From: Anaerocolumna sp. AGMB13020
GTDB lineage: Bacteria > Bacillota > Clostridia > Lachnospirales > Lachnospiraceae
Direction: 5' to 3'
Length of the DNA: 64,000 nt
Assembly: GCF_033100115.1 (NCBI RefSeq)
Contig: NZ_CP136910.1
Coordinates: 1,550,001-1,614,000 of the forward strand
The translations under genes and the position numbers were made by a program. Positions 8,090 to 15,975 of this stretch are shown piece after piece; position 1 is the stretch's first letter; each line of letters starts with the position of its first letter. Under the pieces are notes generated by a model. That model was given only the letters and a program-made list of their open reading frames with translations, did not search any database and was not told the DNA's origin.

Positions 8090-9031
8090 TTATTCAATCA
8101 CAATTTCCTGCTCACGAAAGAGCTTCTCAACTGTTTCTTCATAACTGTCTAACTGCTCTGATTTCTTAATCTTTTTCAGGTACTTCTCATAATCAGTAAA
8201 GACCGTACTCATATAAATCCATAGTTCCTTCATCTTAAACAATACATTCCGGTCAGGAGCCAGGACCTTACGGTAATCTTCATATACTCTGTCATGAAAT
8301 TGCCTGAAGACCTCTTTGTCCGGCTGCTTATTTTCCTTAATGGCAGCAATCAGTCCCGGATAGGCAAGAAGCCCTCTGCCAAGCATTAAGGTATCCACTT
8401 CCGGAAATCTTTGATTGAACTCTTTAAAATCCTTAAGGGTAAAGATATCTCCATTGTAGCAGACGGGATTCTTACTGGTCTTCAAGGCATCGGCAAAGAC
8501 CGTCAGATTTGGTTTGTTCTTATAGAAATCCTTCTGAATTCTTGGATGAATGATCAGCTCTTTCAGAGGATATTTATTATAAATCTGAAGCAGCTCATAG
8601 AATTCTTCCGGCTGTTCTTTTCCAATTCTGGTCTTGATTGAAATCTCTGTAACGGACTTTTCAAAGATCTCTTCCAAAAATCTATCCAGTTCTTCTCTGA
8701 GTGCCAAAAAGCCGGAGCCTTTATTTTTGGATACAACCGTGCCGGAGGGACAACCCAGGTTTAAATTTATTTCATGATACCCATACTGCTTTATCTTTTC
8801 CGAAGCACTGATAAAACTATTGGCGTTATTGGTAAGCAGCTGGGGTATTAAAACCATTCCTTTGTTATTATCCGGATGAATATCCTTAATATCTTTGTTC
8901 TTAAAGGCTAGATCCGAATTTGTTGTTATAAAGGGTGAAAAATATTTGTCTACCTGGTCATAATAGGTGTGAAATGCATTTCGGTAGATATATCCGGTTA
9001 TCCCTTCTAAGGGTGCAAGATAGAATTTCAT
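8090..9031 (-). CDS. tRNA-dihydrouridine synthase family protein
   Basis: A 313-residue FMN-dependent TIM-barrel protein of the Dus family, which reduces uridine to dihydrouridine in tRNA. It opens with MKFYLAPLEGITGYIYRNAF (phosphate/FMN motif APLEG). It carries the catalytic-cysteine motif NLNLGCPSGTVV, the barrel segment SIKTRIG, a conserved His (LIIHPR) and the C-terminal phosphate site LMLGRGLLAYPGL. ATG at 9031 with AAGGAG 12 nt upstream is preferred over a TTG at 9091, since residues before MKFYLAP are not family-like. It follows the GH20 gene by 78 bp. Which uridine it modifies cannot be inferred. Confidence 0.88.
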   Translation of the reverse strand: MKFYLAPLEGITGYIYRNAFHTYYDQVDKYFSPFITTNSDLAFKNKDIKDIHPDNNKGMVLIPQLLTNNANSFISASEKIKQYGYHEINLNLGCPSGTVVSKNKGSGFLALREELDRFLEEIFEKSVTEISIKTRIGKEQPEEFYELLQIYNKYPLKELIIHPRIQKDFYKNKPNLTVFADALKTSKNPVCYNGDIFTLKDFKEFNQRFPEVDTLMLGRGLLAYPGLIAAIKENKQPDKEVFRQFHDRVYEDYRKVLAPDRNVLFKMKELWIYMSTVFTDYEKYLKKIKKSEQLDSYEETVEKLFREQEIVIE

Positions 9032-9109
9032 TGCTTTTTCGTTCTCCTTTTCGACAAATGCCATATGAAGTAGAGTATAACCGAAAAGCAACTTTGATTC
9101 AATATCCTT

Positions 9110-10954
9110 TTACTGGGCTCTCAGATAATCTGCATACCAGTAAGCAACTTCGCTGATTCGATAGAGCTCGGACTCCTTACTGACACTGCGCCATAACTCC
9201 TTATATTCCTGATGCCAATATTCAAGCCTTACTGCAAGCTCCTTCCCCTGCTCCTTTGCATCTGCCGTACTGGGACCGCAGGCTGCAAAAGCACCAATCT
9301 CATTAAAGAGCTTCATGCCTGCTCCTGCTATGAAATAAGCCTTATAAAGATAGCGCTTCTCCTGTCTGGCAGTGGACAGTATCCGATAAAGAAGGGTTAG
9401 ACAGTTATCTATATTTACATTGGTTGCGTTAATCTCATCCCAACTGATATCTTTTAACACAGGTGAATAGGGTTCTCCGTTAATGGCATTTTCCGTTAAT
9501 TCCTTAAAGCATATTACCTCATACCAGGTAACCGCATTCTGTTCTGATAGTGTATTCACGACAGACAGAAAGGTATCTGTTGCATCTCCATATTCAAGCC
9601 TCGATATTTTACAATTGATTTCCTCAAACTCCAGACCTTTTGCATTCCAGGAAAAGGCTGCTCCATAGATCAGTCCCGCTAAGGAGAATTCCGGATGATT
9701 AATGTGTCCGAAATCACCCCAATCCGTATTTAAAATTCCCTCTGCCTGATATTTGACTGCATAGCTGCTCATTCTCCTGATATTTTCATAAGCAGATCTG
9801 TAATTATTAATCAGCCTGTTCCAGCCATTGACCCCGGGACATACATATTGAAGTGCACCTGCCTCTTTCAGTGCTTTGGTATTGTCCTCACTTTCATTGG
9901 GTTCATATCCCCAGTTGAGGCAGATTACACCCTCTGGAAGTTTCTTAACAGCTTCCGGAAATCCGCAGATAATATCTCCCCAGAACATCGGCTTTTTTCC
10001 TTTGCTGTTAAGAAACTCGCATATTTCTGCGACAAAGTCTATGTACATATTTTCAAGCCCGACCTTATCGGCCATCGCTTTGCTTTTTCCTTTTCCCAGG
10101 TCAAAGGTTTCGTCTGCACACAGGTTAAAATATTCAGATGAAAATAAAGGGATAAACTCCTGAAGCATTTCTGTAATAAAGGTAAAACTATCTTTATTCG
10201 AAATATCAAGAGTATGATGACCCATTCTTTCATAAAAAGAGAAAGGTTCCTTGTCCGCTCCCTCCAGTTCACAGAGATGAGAATAGGTCTTTGTACGAAG
10301 TACTTTATAAAGATGCCCGAAGGTAGCAATAGAGGGCACAAGATCTATGTGCAGGTTGCGGCAGTATTGATCCAGCTCAAGAATTTCCTCAGCTGTAAGT
10401 GGCGTATCATCCCGCCAGACTTCACTGAAATTACGAAATAGAAAACTATGTTCAATATATAGCTGCAACTGGTTCATTTTATAATAGGACAGCTTATCCG
10501 CAAGTTCCTTCAGACTTTTTAGAGTCGGTATACGTCCTCTGGTTATATCGTGATAGAACCCCCTGTTCGCTATGACCGGATAATCTTCAATGGTAAGGGC
10601 CGGAAGTACCGCTCCCTTAAAATTAATTATCTGGCGTAAAGTCTGGATTCCATACAGTATCCCCGCACTGCTGCCACCATATAATTCTATTGCATCTTTG
10701 GTAATATTTAACTCATACCCTTCCGGGTGCAAATTTGTCTTTAAGCCAAGAAACAGCTCTCCTGATATTTTTTCTCCCTTGGAAATAAGGTAATGAAAAC
10801 CCAGCTGTCTGAGGACTTCCTCTTTCAAAATAGCGGCATGAGCTACGGCTTGTCTGTCACATAAGCTGCTTACAGTTATGCGCCCGTTGTATCTTAAGAC
10901 AAAGCCGGTATCCTCTTCCAATATCATTTTCTGTGGTTCCGGTATTAAATACAT
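9110..10954 (-). CDS. glycoside hydrolase family 20 (beta-N-acetylhexosaminidase-like)
   Basis: This 614-residue protein has no signal peptide, so it should act on imported GlcNAc- or GalNAc-containing oligosaccharides in the cytoplasm. An N-terminal GH20b-like domain (~1-125) precedes the (beta/alpha)8 domain, which opens at NRGFYHDITRGRIPTLKSLK. The catalytic Asp-Glu pair sits in NLCADETFDLG (D281/E282), where GH20 uses substrate-assisted catalysis. The C-terminal ~150 residues are helical. ATG at 10954 is chosen because AAGGAG lies 6 nt upstream; the ATG at 10969 has no ribosome binding site. Confidence 0.88.
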   Translation of the reverse strand: MYLIPEPQKMILEEDTGFVLRYNGRITVSSLCDRQAVAHAAILKEEVLRQLGFHYLISKGEKISGELFLGLKTNLHPEGYELNITKDAIELYGGSSAGILYGIQTLRQIINFKGAVLPALTIEDYPVIANRGFYHDITRGRIPTLKSLKELADKLSYYKMNQLQLYIEHSFLFRNFSEVWRDDTPLTAEEILELDQYCRNLHIDLVPSIATFGHLYKVLRTKTYSHLCELEGADKEPFSFYERMGHHTLDISNKDSFTFITEMLQEFIPLFSSEYFNLCADETFDLGKGKSKAMADKVGLENMYIDFVAEICEFLNSKGKKPMFWGDIICGFPEAVKKLPEGVICLNWGYEPNESEDNTKALKEAGALQYVCPGVNGWNRLINNYRSAYENIRRMSSYAVKYQAEGILNTDWGDFGHINHPEFSLAGLIYGAAFSWNAKGLEFEEINCKISRLEYGDATDTFLSVVNTLSEQNAVTWYEVICFKELTENAINGEPYSPVLKDISWDEINATNVNIDNCLTLLYRILSTARQEKRYLYKAYFIAGAGMKLFNEIGAFAACGPSTADAKEQGKELAVRLEYWHQEYKELWRSVSKESELYRISEVAYWYADYLRAQ

Positions 10955-11073
10955 AACACTCTCCTTCATTTGTGAATATCTTCTGTTTGTGCTTCTATAT
11001 AACCTCGATTTATATTCTACCTTTTGATTGTATCCATAATTTAGATATATTACAAGCTTTTATGACATAAAAA

Positions 11074-11119
11074 TGCTTCATTCTCTTATGTGCAATTTGC
11101 ACTATAAAAGGATGAAGCA
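11074..11119 (-). terminator. intrinsic terminator of the DHHW operon
   Basis: On the minus strand TGCTTCAT...ATGAAGCA forms the base of a long hairpin, with GTGC/GCAC at its tip, followed by ATTTTTAT. It lies just after the stop at 11125. Confidence 0.8.
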
Positions 11120-11124
11120 CTTAT

Positions 11125-12231
11125 TTATTTCATACTAAAACTGTCATTTAAAAGAAGAGTACTATATAGAAACAATACATCCTGCCCATTAAAATCAATA
11201 TAATCCCCTAAAATCGCACTTGATACATAGCGTATATCCACCAGTGTTATCTTAGAATATCCTTCAGCCAACAAGGGTGTCAGACTGCTGCCAAAGGAAT
11301 CTCGGAATATTATTAATTCTTTTTTTCCAAGAGCTTTGGGATTTTCAATTGTTAGCAAAGGAACCGAACCCGATAAGAACATTTCATAGGGGTCTCTACT
11401 TTTAAGCTTGTCAAAATCATATATCCCGGAGGTACTGTCTTTCTCATAGTTATAGACAATACAGCTGTCCAGGAGCTCATTGGTCAGATACGTAATATAC
11501 TCCTTTTCCAAAGGCAAAGCAGACTGTCCGTAATAGACTCCATAAAAAAGTGTCTCCGGTGTGATCTCCTGATATGAATGTCCCTGGATATCCTCTGCTC
11601 CCATACTGTTTAGCAGTTTCTTTGCCACAGGCTTTAGCATCTCCTGCCTCCAATGTGTATCTGTTTTGTAGTAACTTTTTACATGAAGGAGATTTCTGAT
11701 ATCTATAAAATCAGCATACCTCATTCCTGCTCTTATGGTATCATAGAGGCGGTCATAATCCATATGAGGATAACCGAACTTCTCTGCCAGATAATACCCC
11801 TTATCAGGGACAATACAGGTATAAAGATTGCCCATACCTTCGGCCAGATAGTTATCATAAAGGAATTGAAATCTGTTCAGGGCATTGGAAAGAGAAGCCT
11901 CCTTTAAGGGATAATTAAGCTTCTCCGCATATCCATCCGCAATATAAATACCGTTATTATCCTTCTCCTGAAGCAGTTTGTAGAGAGTGTAAGCTTTTAT
12001 TCTTCTGAATATATCTCTGAAAGGAAACTGATCCATGGCATATCCCTCAAAAGCATCTCCCATCTTATTAGAAAGGAGAAGCTCTGCAGACCAGTCCGAT
12101 TTTAGCTTTAACTTTCTTCTCTCGCTGTCAGAGAATTCTGCCTGAGGTTTCAGACAATTTATAATGGAAAGGGTAAATAAAGCGATAAGCAGTGATGAAA
12201 TGCCAATTACATATTTGATTCTATCTTTCAT
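11125..12231 (-). CDS. DHHW family protein (AlgX/AlgJ-like, probable O-acetylation partner)
   Basis: A 368-residue protein with one N-terminal membrane anchor (residues ~7-27) and an extracytoplasmic domain. It has the signature YKTDTHWRQE, the DHHW/AlgJ-type catalytic His region, and FRDSFGSSLTPLL, which supplies the SGNH-like serine. AlgJ/AlgX-type proteins move acetyl groups delivered by an AlgI-type MBOAT protein onto extracellular polysaccharide. The MBOAT gene lies 189 bp upstream in the same direction, supporting that role here. The acceptor glycan is unknown. Confidence 0.82.
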   Translation of the reverse strand: MKDRIKYVIGISSLLIALFTLSIINCLKPQAEFSDSERRKLKLKSDWSAELLLSNKMGDAFEGYAMDQFPFRDIFRRIKAYTLYKLLQEKDNNGIYIADGYAEKLNYPLKEASLSNALNRFQFLYDNYLAEGMGNLYTCIVPDKGYYLAEKFGYPHMDYDRLYDTIRAGMRYADFIDIRNLLHVKSYYKTDTHWRQEMLKPVAKKLLNSMGAEDIQGHSYQEITPETLFYGVYYGQSALPLEKEYITYLTNELLDSCIVYNYEKDSTSGIYDFDKLKSRDPYEMFLSGSVPLLTIENPKALGKKELIIFRDSFGSSLTPLLAEGYSKITLVDIRYVSSAILGDYIDFNGQDVLFLYSTLLLNDSFSMK

Positions 12232-12420
12232 TACTTCCTCATTTCTACTATAAATATTGTCAGCATGCCACTTTAGACAATGCTGCTACACGAAGGTAAT
12301 CCTGCTCTTTCCTTATCTCTATGCTTCTTATTCGTAACCAGAGGAATGCAGGAGTCCGAGGAAGAAATGGCAAGACTTCATAAAAATAGGGATAAGGTAA
12401 GAATGTATTTCAAGATTCTA

Positions 12421-13824
12421 TTAAAATCTAAAATACAAAAATGGGTTAAAGGAACCGTCCACCAGATATCCCGTAATCACCAGAAGCAGGCAGACCAATA
12501 CCGCCGGCTCAATGACCACTGCCACACTGCTCCCCACCTTTCCTTTGATAACACGCCTATATAGCTTGCCAGCAACCGGCGTTGCACTGATTACTCCAAT
12601 GCTCAGTAATATACTGTAACTTCTGAAATAATACAGCGTCTCCTGTGTAACTGCCTTGATTCCTGTAAGACCAAACATTCCTCTGATATCTTCCATTGCC
12701 TGGTTTAAATTTTCTGCGTTGAACAGAACAAAGCTTATCATCACCAGCACCAACACGTAAACGAGAGAGAGGACAGAAGGAATCCATAATTTACTTTTAA
12801 ACAGGCAGAATTTCTCAAGTATCAGCAGTACAGCAAAATACAGTCCCCACAGTATGAAATTCCAGGCTGCCCCATGCCATAATCCGGTTAACATCCATAC
12901 CACCAGCAGATTAAATATCTGCCTTTGCTTTGAGACCCTGTTGCCACCCATGGGTATATAAACATAATCTCTGAACCAGGAACTTAAGGATATATGCCAG
13001 CGTCTCCAGAACTCGGTAATACTCTTTGCGATATAAGGATATTGAAAATTCTCCAAAAAACGAAATCCAAAAATCTGTCCAAGACCTATTGCCATGTCAC
13101 TGTAACCGGAAAAATCATAATAAATTTGCAGGGTATATGCCGCTGCATAAATCCAGAAAAATAGTATCGATTTGTCCTCGGAAGCTCTGAAATGAGCAAC
13201 CAGCAGTCCAAAGGAATTCGCAAGGAGCACCTTTTTTGAAAGGCCCACTAAGAACCTCCGGCTGCCGCAGTATATCTGCTCGAGACTGTGCTTCCTGTTA
13301 TGAAGCTGTTCTGCTATATCCGCATAACGAACAATAGGACCAGCTACCAACTGAGGAAACAAAGTCGAATAGGCCATAAAATTTATAAGACTTTTCTCTG
13401 CTTTAATATCTCCCCGGTGCACATCGATTACGTAACTTATGATATGAAAGGTATAAAAGCTGATTCCCATTGGCAAGGCTATGGAAAGCATCGGCAGAGA
13501 TAAATGGGCAGCTTCATGAACGCTCTGTATAAAGAAATCATAATACTTAAAGAAGCCTAAAATTACAAGGCTTATCAAGATGGAAGTAATCATCCAGTAC
13601 TTAGCCTGTTTCCTGCCTGCAAGGCTCTCAATGCGAAGCCCCATAAAATATCCCTGTAAAATGGATGCAACCATTAGTATGCTGTACAATGGTTCTCCCC
13701 AGGCGTAAAACAGAAGGCTTGCAAGGAGAATTAGGAAATTCTTGTTCTTATAAGGCACAAGAAAATAAACTATCAATACCGCTGGTAAAAAAAAGTATAG
13801 AAACGTTATACTCGAAAATAACAT
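12421..13824 (-). CDS. MBOAT family O-acyltransferase (AlgI/DltB-like)
   Basis: A 467-residue polytopic protein with about ten membrane segments. It contains the MBOAT core: LPMGISFYTFHIISYVIDV, QLVAGPIVRY, YYDFSGYSDMAIGLGQIFGF, then FWRRWHISLSSWFRDYVYIP and the active-site His in LTGLWHGAAWNFILWG. Such proteins carry acyl groups, usually acetyl, across the membrane for polysaccharide O-acetylation. GGAG lies 5 nt before ATG. The start is only 10 bp beyond the lipoprotein stop, so the two are translationally linked. Confidence 0.92.
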   Translation of the reverse strand: MLFSSITFLYFFLPAVLIVYFLVPYKNKNFLILLASLLFYAWGEPLYSILMVASILQGYFMGLRIESLAGRKQAKYWMITSILISLVILGFFKYYDFFIQSVHEAAHLSLPMLSIALPMGISFYTFHIISYVIDVHRGDIKAEKSLINFMAYSTLFPQLVAGPIVRYADIAEQLHNRKHSLEQIYCGSRRFLVGLSKKVLLANSFGLLVAHFRASEDKSILFFWIYAAAYTLQIYYDFSGYSDMAIGLGQIFGFRFLENFQYPYIAKSITEFWRRWHISLSSWFRDYVYIPMGGNRVSKQRQIFNLLVVWMLTGLWHGAAWNFILWGLYFAVLLILEKFCLFKSKLWIPSVLSLVYVLVLVMISFVLFNAENLNQAMEDIRGMFGLTGIKAVTQETLYYFRSYSILLSIGVISATPVAGKLYRRVIKGKVGSSVAVVIEPAVLVCLLLVITGYLVDGSFNPFLYFRF

Positions 13825-13834
13825 GGCAACTCCA

Positions 13835-14371
13835 TTACTGTTGTTTTTCCAAGGTCAGATCCACTTTACCGCCGCATACGGTTTTGAATGCATCTACAAT
13901 CTGGTCTGAGGTAACCGTATCTGAAAGGGAACTTTGTACCATCATAAGCATTATCGTGTCACCGGAGGCTGTAACTTTTAAGTCATCCGCACCTACACAA
14001 ATCCACTTGTTCTGATTAATACCGTCTAACATCTGCTTCGCAACAGCTTCTGTGTCCTTGCTGTCCTTTACCCTTACCAGCGCCATGGAATAGGCCTGCG
14101 AGGTAATGAGTGCTTCTGATACTGTTGCTTCCTTGATAAGTGTGGCATCGGTCAAACCTGTATTATACTGGAGAGCATTGGTATCTGTAAGATCAACTTC
14201 TCTGGTTTCCAGGTTCAACCCCGGGTCCTTCTGTTCATAAATCTTGTCTATAATTTCACTAAGCGTACCCTCCGGTCCTTTGGAGGCGGCTTCACCGGAT
14301 GACTTTGAGCAGGCTGCCAGGCTTACGGTTAATAAGGTTACCATCATAATACATAGTAATTTTTTGAACAT
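13835..14371 (-). CDS. DUF4358 domain lipoprotein
   Basis: A 178-residue lipoprotein with a signal sequence ending in lipobox LAAC (Cys21), a low-complexity spacer and a compact domain of about 130 residues. DUF4358 proteins are frequent in Lachnospiraceae beside MBOAT and DHHW genes, as here. The role is unknown; a structural or chaperone part in the acetylation machinery is a guess. AGGAGG is 7 nt before ATG. The upstream 178 bp is an unusual A-rich leader. Confidence 0.78.
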   Translation of the reverse strand: MFKKLLCIMMVTLLTVSLAACSKSSGEAASKGPEGTLSEIIDKIYEQKDPGLNLETREVDLTDTNALQYNTGLTDATLIKEATVSEALITSQAYSMALVRVKDSKDTEAVAKQMLDGINQNKWICVGADDLKVTASGDTIMLMMVQSSLSDTVTSDQIVDAFKTVCGGKVDLTLEKQQ

Positions 14372-14549
14372 TTCTTATCCTCCTGTAAGAACGATGAACT
14401 TCTTTCACTGTTCAATTGTTCTTTGTTTTTTTCTTTGTTTTTTTCACTGTTTTTTTGTTTTTTATTTTTCTTTGTTATTTTGTTATTTCTCTTAATTATT
14501 TTTTGTTTGTTATTTTTTTTTGTTTTTTTTGTCCTTAAAAAAAATATAT
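14372..14549 (-). other. A-rich low-complexity leader between anti-sigma and lipoprotein genes
   Basis: On the minus strand about 150 bp (14395-14545) consists almost entirely of A runs separated by C, G or T (repeated CAAAAAAA-type blocks), with no ORF or hairpin. It would form an unstructured polypurine 5' region before the lipoprotein gene. Confidence 0.6.
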
Positions 14550-15098
14550 TTATTTGACTATGCCTTCAAGCCTTTCTTCTGTTAACACATCCCCTGCACT
14601 GTTTACATAATCCTTTGTATCTTCTTTTCCGGTAAAAACATCAAGGAGTTGTAGTCCCTCAGTACCCATATTTAAAAATACAATTGCTGTTTCTCCCTCC
14701 CCAAGAACAGGCATGAGGTTGGTTAGTTCTTTTGCTATTCTGTCCTCTGTCAGAGAATGCTTATAGAGTTTCACAAGCCGGAAAGTCCCTTTGCTGTTCC
14801 CAGCCGTTTGAATTACTGCAATTTCTGTAGCTGTATCCATGAGTTCCTGCGTATAATCCGGCAAATTGATACCACGTGGTTCTATGCTGAACTTCTCTGG
14901 TGTTGCTGGTTCTCTGGTCCCTGGTATGTTTTGAAATACATAAGTGGCAGATAGAAATATTAGAAAGGCTGCAGCTGTTAAAGCAAATCCGAGAGATACC
15001 CTTCTTTTTCCTTTGATCCGTTCTGGGTTTTCTTCGTTTTTTTTCAGCTGTTCTGCTTTTTGATACACCTCGCTTAAGAATTCCCGGTCAGATTTCAT
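14550..15098 (-). CDS. putative anti-sigma factor (single-pass membrane protein)
   Basis: A 182-residue protein. A charged cytoplasmic N-terminus (~1-32, SDREFLSEVYQKAEQLKKNE) is followed by one membrane segment (~33-54) and an extracytoplasmic domain. Its start overlaps the sigma factor stop by 4 bp (ATGA), the usual arrangement for an ECF sigma factor and its membrane anti-sigma. No zinc motif (HxxxCxxC) is present. The assignment rests on topology and position; the signal sensed is unknown. Confidence 0.65.
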   Translation of the reverse strand: MKSDREFLSEVYQKAEQLKKNEENPERIKGKRRVSLGFALTAAAFLIFLSATYVFQNIPGTREPATPEKFSIEPRGINLPDYTQELMDTATEIAVIQTAGNSKGTFRLVKLYKHSLTEDRIAKELTNLMPVLGEGETAIVFLNMGTEGLQLLDVFTGKEDTKDYVNSAGDVLTEERLEGIVK

Positions 15099-15673
15099 AA
15101 GACCATCCCCCCTTTCTCCAAGATTTCTTTCAGTTTTAACTTTGCCCGATGAGATATAACCTTGACAGCACCGATACTTTTATCCATAACAACAGCGATT
15201 TCGGCAAGTGAAAAACCGTTAAGATACTGAAGCACAACCACTTTACTGTATTCTGGTTTCAATTCCTTGATTGCCTTTTTAAGTGTTATGGAATCTTCTT
15301 TCCTATAAATGATTTCCTCCAGCGTTCTTACATCCTCCAGCTGCAGGTCCTCTATTAATGTCGCTTTTGTTCGATTCCGTTTTCTTATATAGTCAATGGC
15401 TCGTCGTTTACCTAACATAAATAAATAGGTTTTAAACTCGTACTCGGAGAAATATCTGTCCGGATGCAGATAAATATAAGCGAATACCTCCTGGGCTATA
15501 TCTTCGGAACTATGATAATCCTTCAGAAACTGCAGTATAAAATAAACCAAAGGATAGCGATAGCGTATTACCAATTCTTCAAAGGCAGAAATATCCCCCT
15601 CAAGAAAGGCTTTATATAATGTTTTATCAGGAATCATTGAAGTGCACCCCGTAAGTAATTCTTTTGTATACAT
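15095..15673 (-). CDS. ECF-type RNA polymerase sigma factor
   Basis: A 192-residue sigma-70 family protein. Region 2 contains FEELVIRYRYPLVYFILQFL, SSEDIAQEVFAYIYLH and the -10-recognition helix FKTYLFMLGKRRAIDYIRKR. Region 4 is VVVLQYLNGFSLAEIAVVMD followed by SIGAVKVISHRAKLKLKEIL. The listed start is ATG 15673. An internal ATG at 15637, with GGGGTG 7 nt upstream, is an equally good start and would fit the candidate promoter at 15678-15705 better. It is the first gene of the cluster that runs to the DHHW gene. Confidence 0.9.
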   Translation of the reverse strand: MYTKELLTGCTSMIPDKTLYKAFLEGDISAFEELVIRYRYPLVYFILQFLKDYHSSEDIAQEVFAYIYLHPDRYFSEYEFKTYLFMLGKRRAIDYIRKRNRTKATLIEDLQLEDVRTLEEIIYRKEDSITLKKAIKELKPEYSKVVVLQYLNGFSLAEIAVVMDKSIGAVKVISHRAKLKLKEILEKGGMVL

Positions 15674-15677
15674 CTCT

Positions 15678-15705
15678 TATTCGTTGCGTTTGATAATAAG
15701 GTTAC
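15678..15705 (-). promoter_or_regulatory. candidate autoregulatory ECF promoter
   Basis: On the minus strand GTAACC (15705-15700) and CGAATA (15683-15678) are separated by 16 bp. This GTAAC/CGNNT pattern and spacing is typical of ECF promoters. No better sigma-A site was seen here. Confidence 0.35.
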
Positions 15706-15832
15706 ACCGAAATAGAAAAATATTCGAAAAAGCGAAAAACTCTTTGGCATGTAATAGTTGGACTAGCATATAATTTAGTAATAAAACGATTGGACAAACA
15801 ATATAGGGACCTTGTTTCTATATGTTTATCAC

Positions 15833-15960
15833 CGGAAGTTGCTGTAAGCTTCCGAATAAATCAATGTAAATTAAGGGGTTTGGAGCTGCAGTTCATAAGC
15901 TGTGGCTCCCGTTACGAGGCTTAAAACCGCTTCGTATGACATGCTGCGCAAAGAAGCGCA
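15833..15960 (+). promoter_or_regulatory. leader with four stem-loops upstream of the mannanase gene
   Basis: Four hairpins follow one another: CGGAAG/CTTCCG (15833-15854), GGAGC/GCTCC (15882-15909), TACGAGGC/GCTTCGTA (15913-15936) and TGCGC/GCGCA (15945-15960). The last ends 15 nt before the start codon, close to the ribosome binding site. I checked it against remembered c-di-GMP-I and -II aptamer cores and saw no match. The rest of 15674-15975 holds the divergent sigma-gene promoter region. Confidence 0.5.
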
Positions 15961-15975
15961 AGAAAGAGGTGAAGT

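Noticed and set aside
12280..12564. 94-residue plus-strand ORF
   Set aside because: It overlaps the end of the MBOAT gene, lacks a ribosome binding site and has no recognisable motif.
15833..15960. c-di-GMP riboswitch upstream of the mannanase
   Set aside because: The conserved cores of class I and II aptamers as I remember them are not present.
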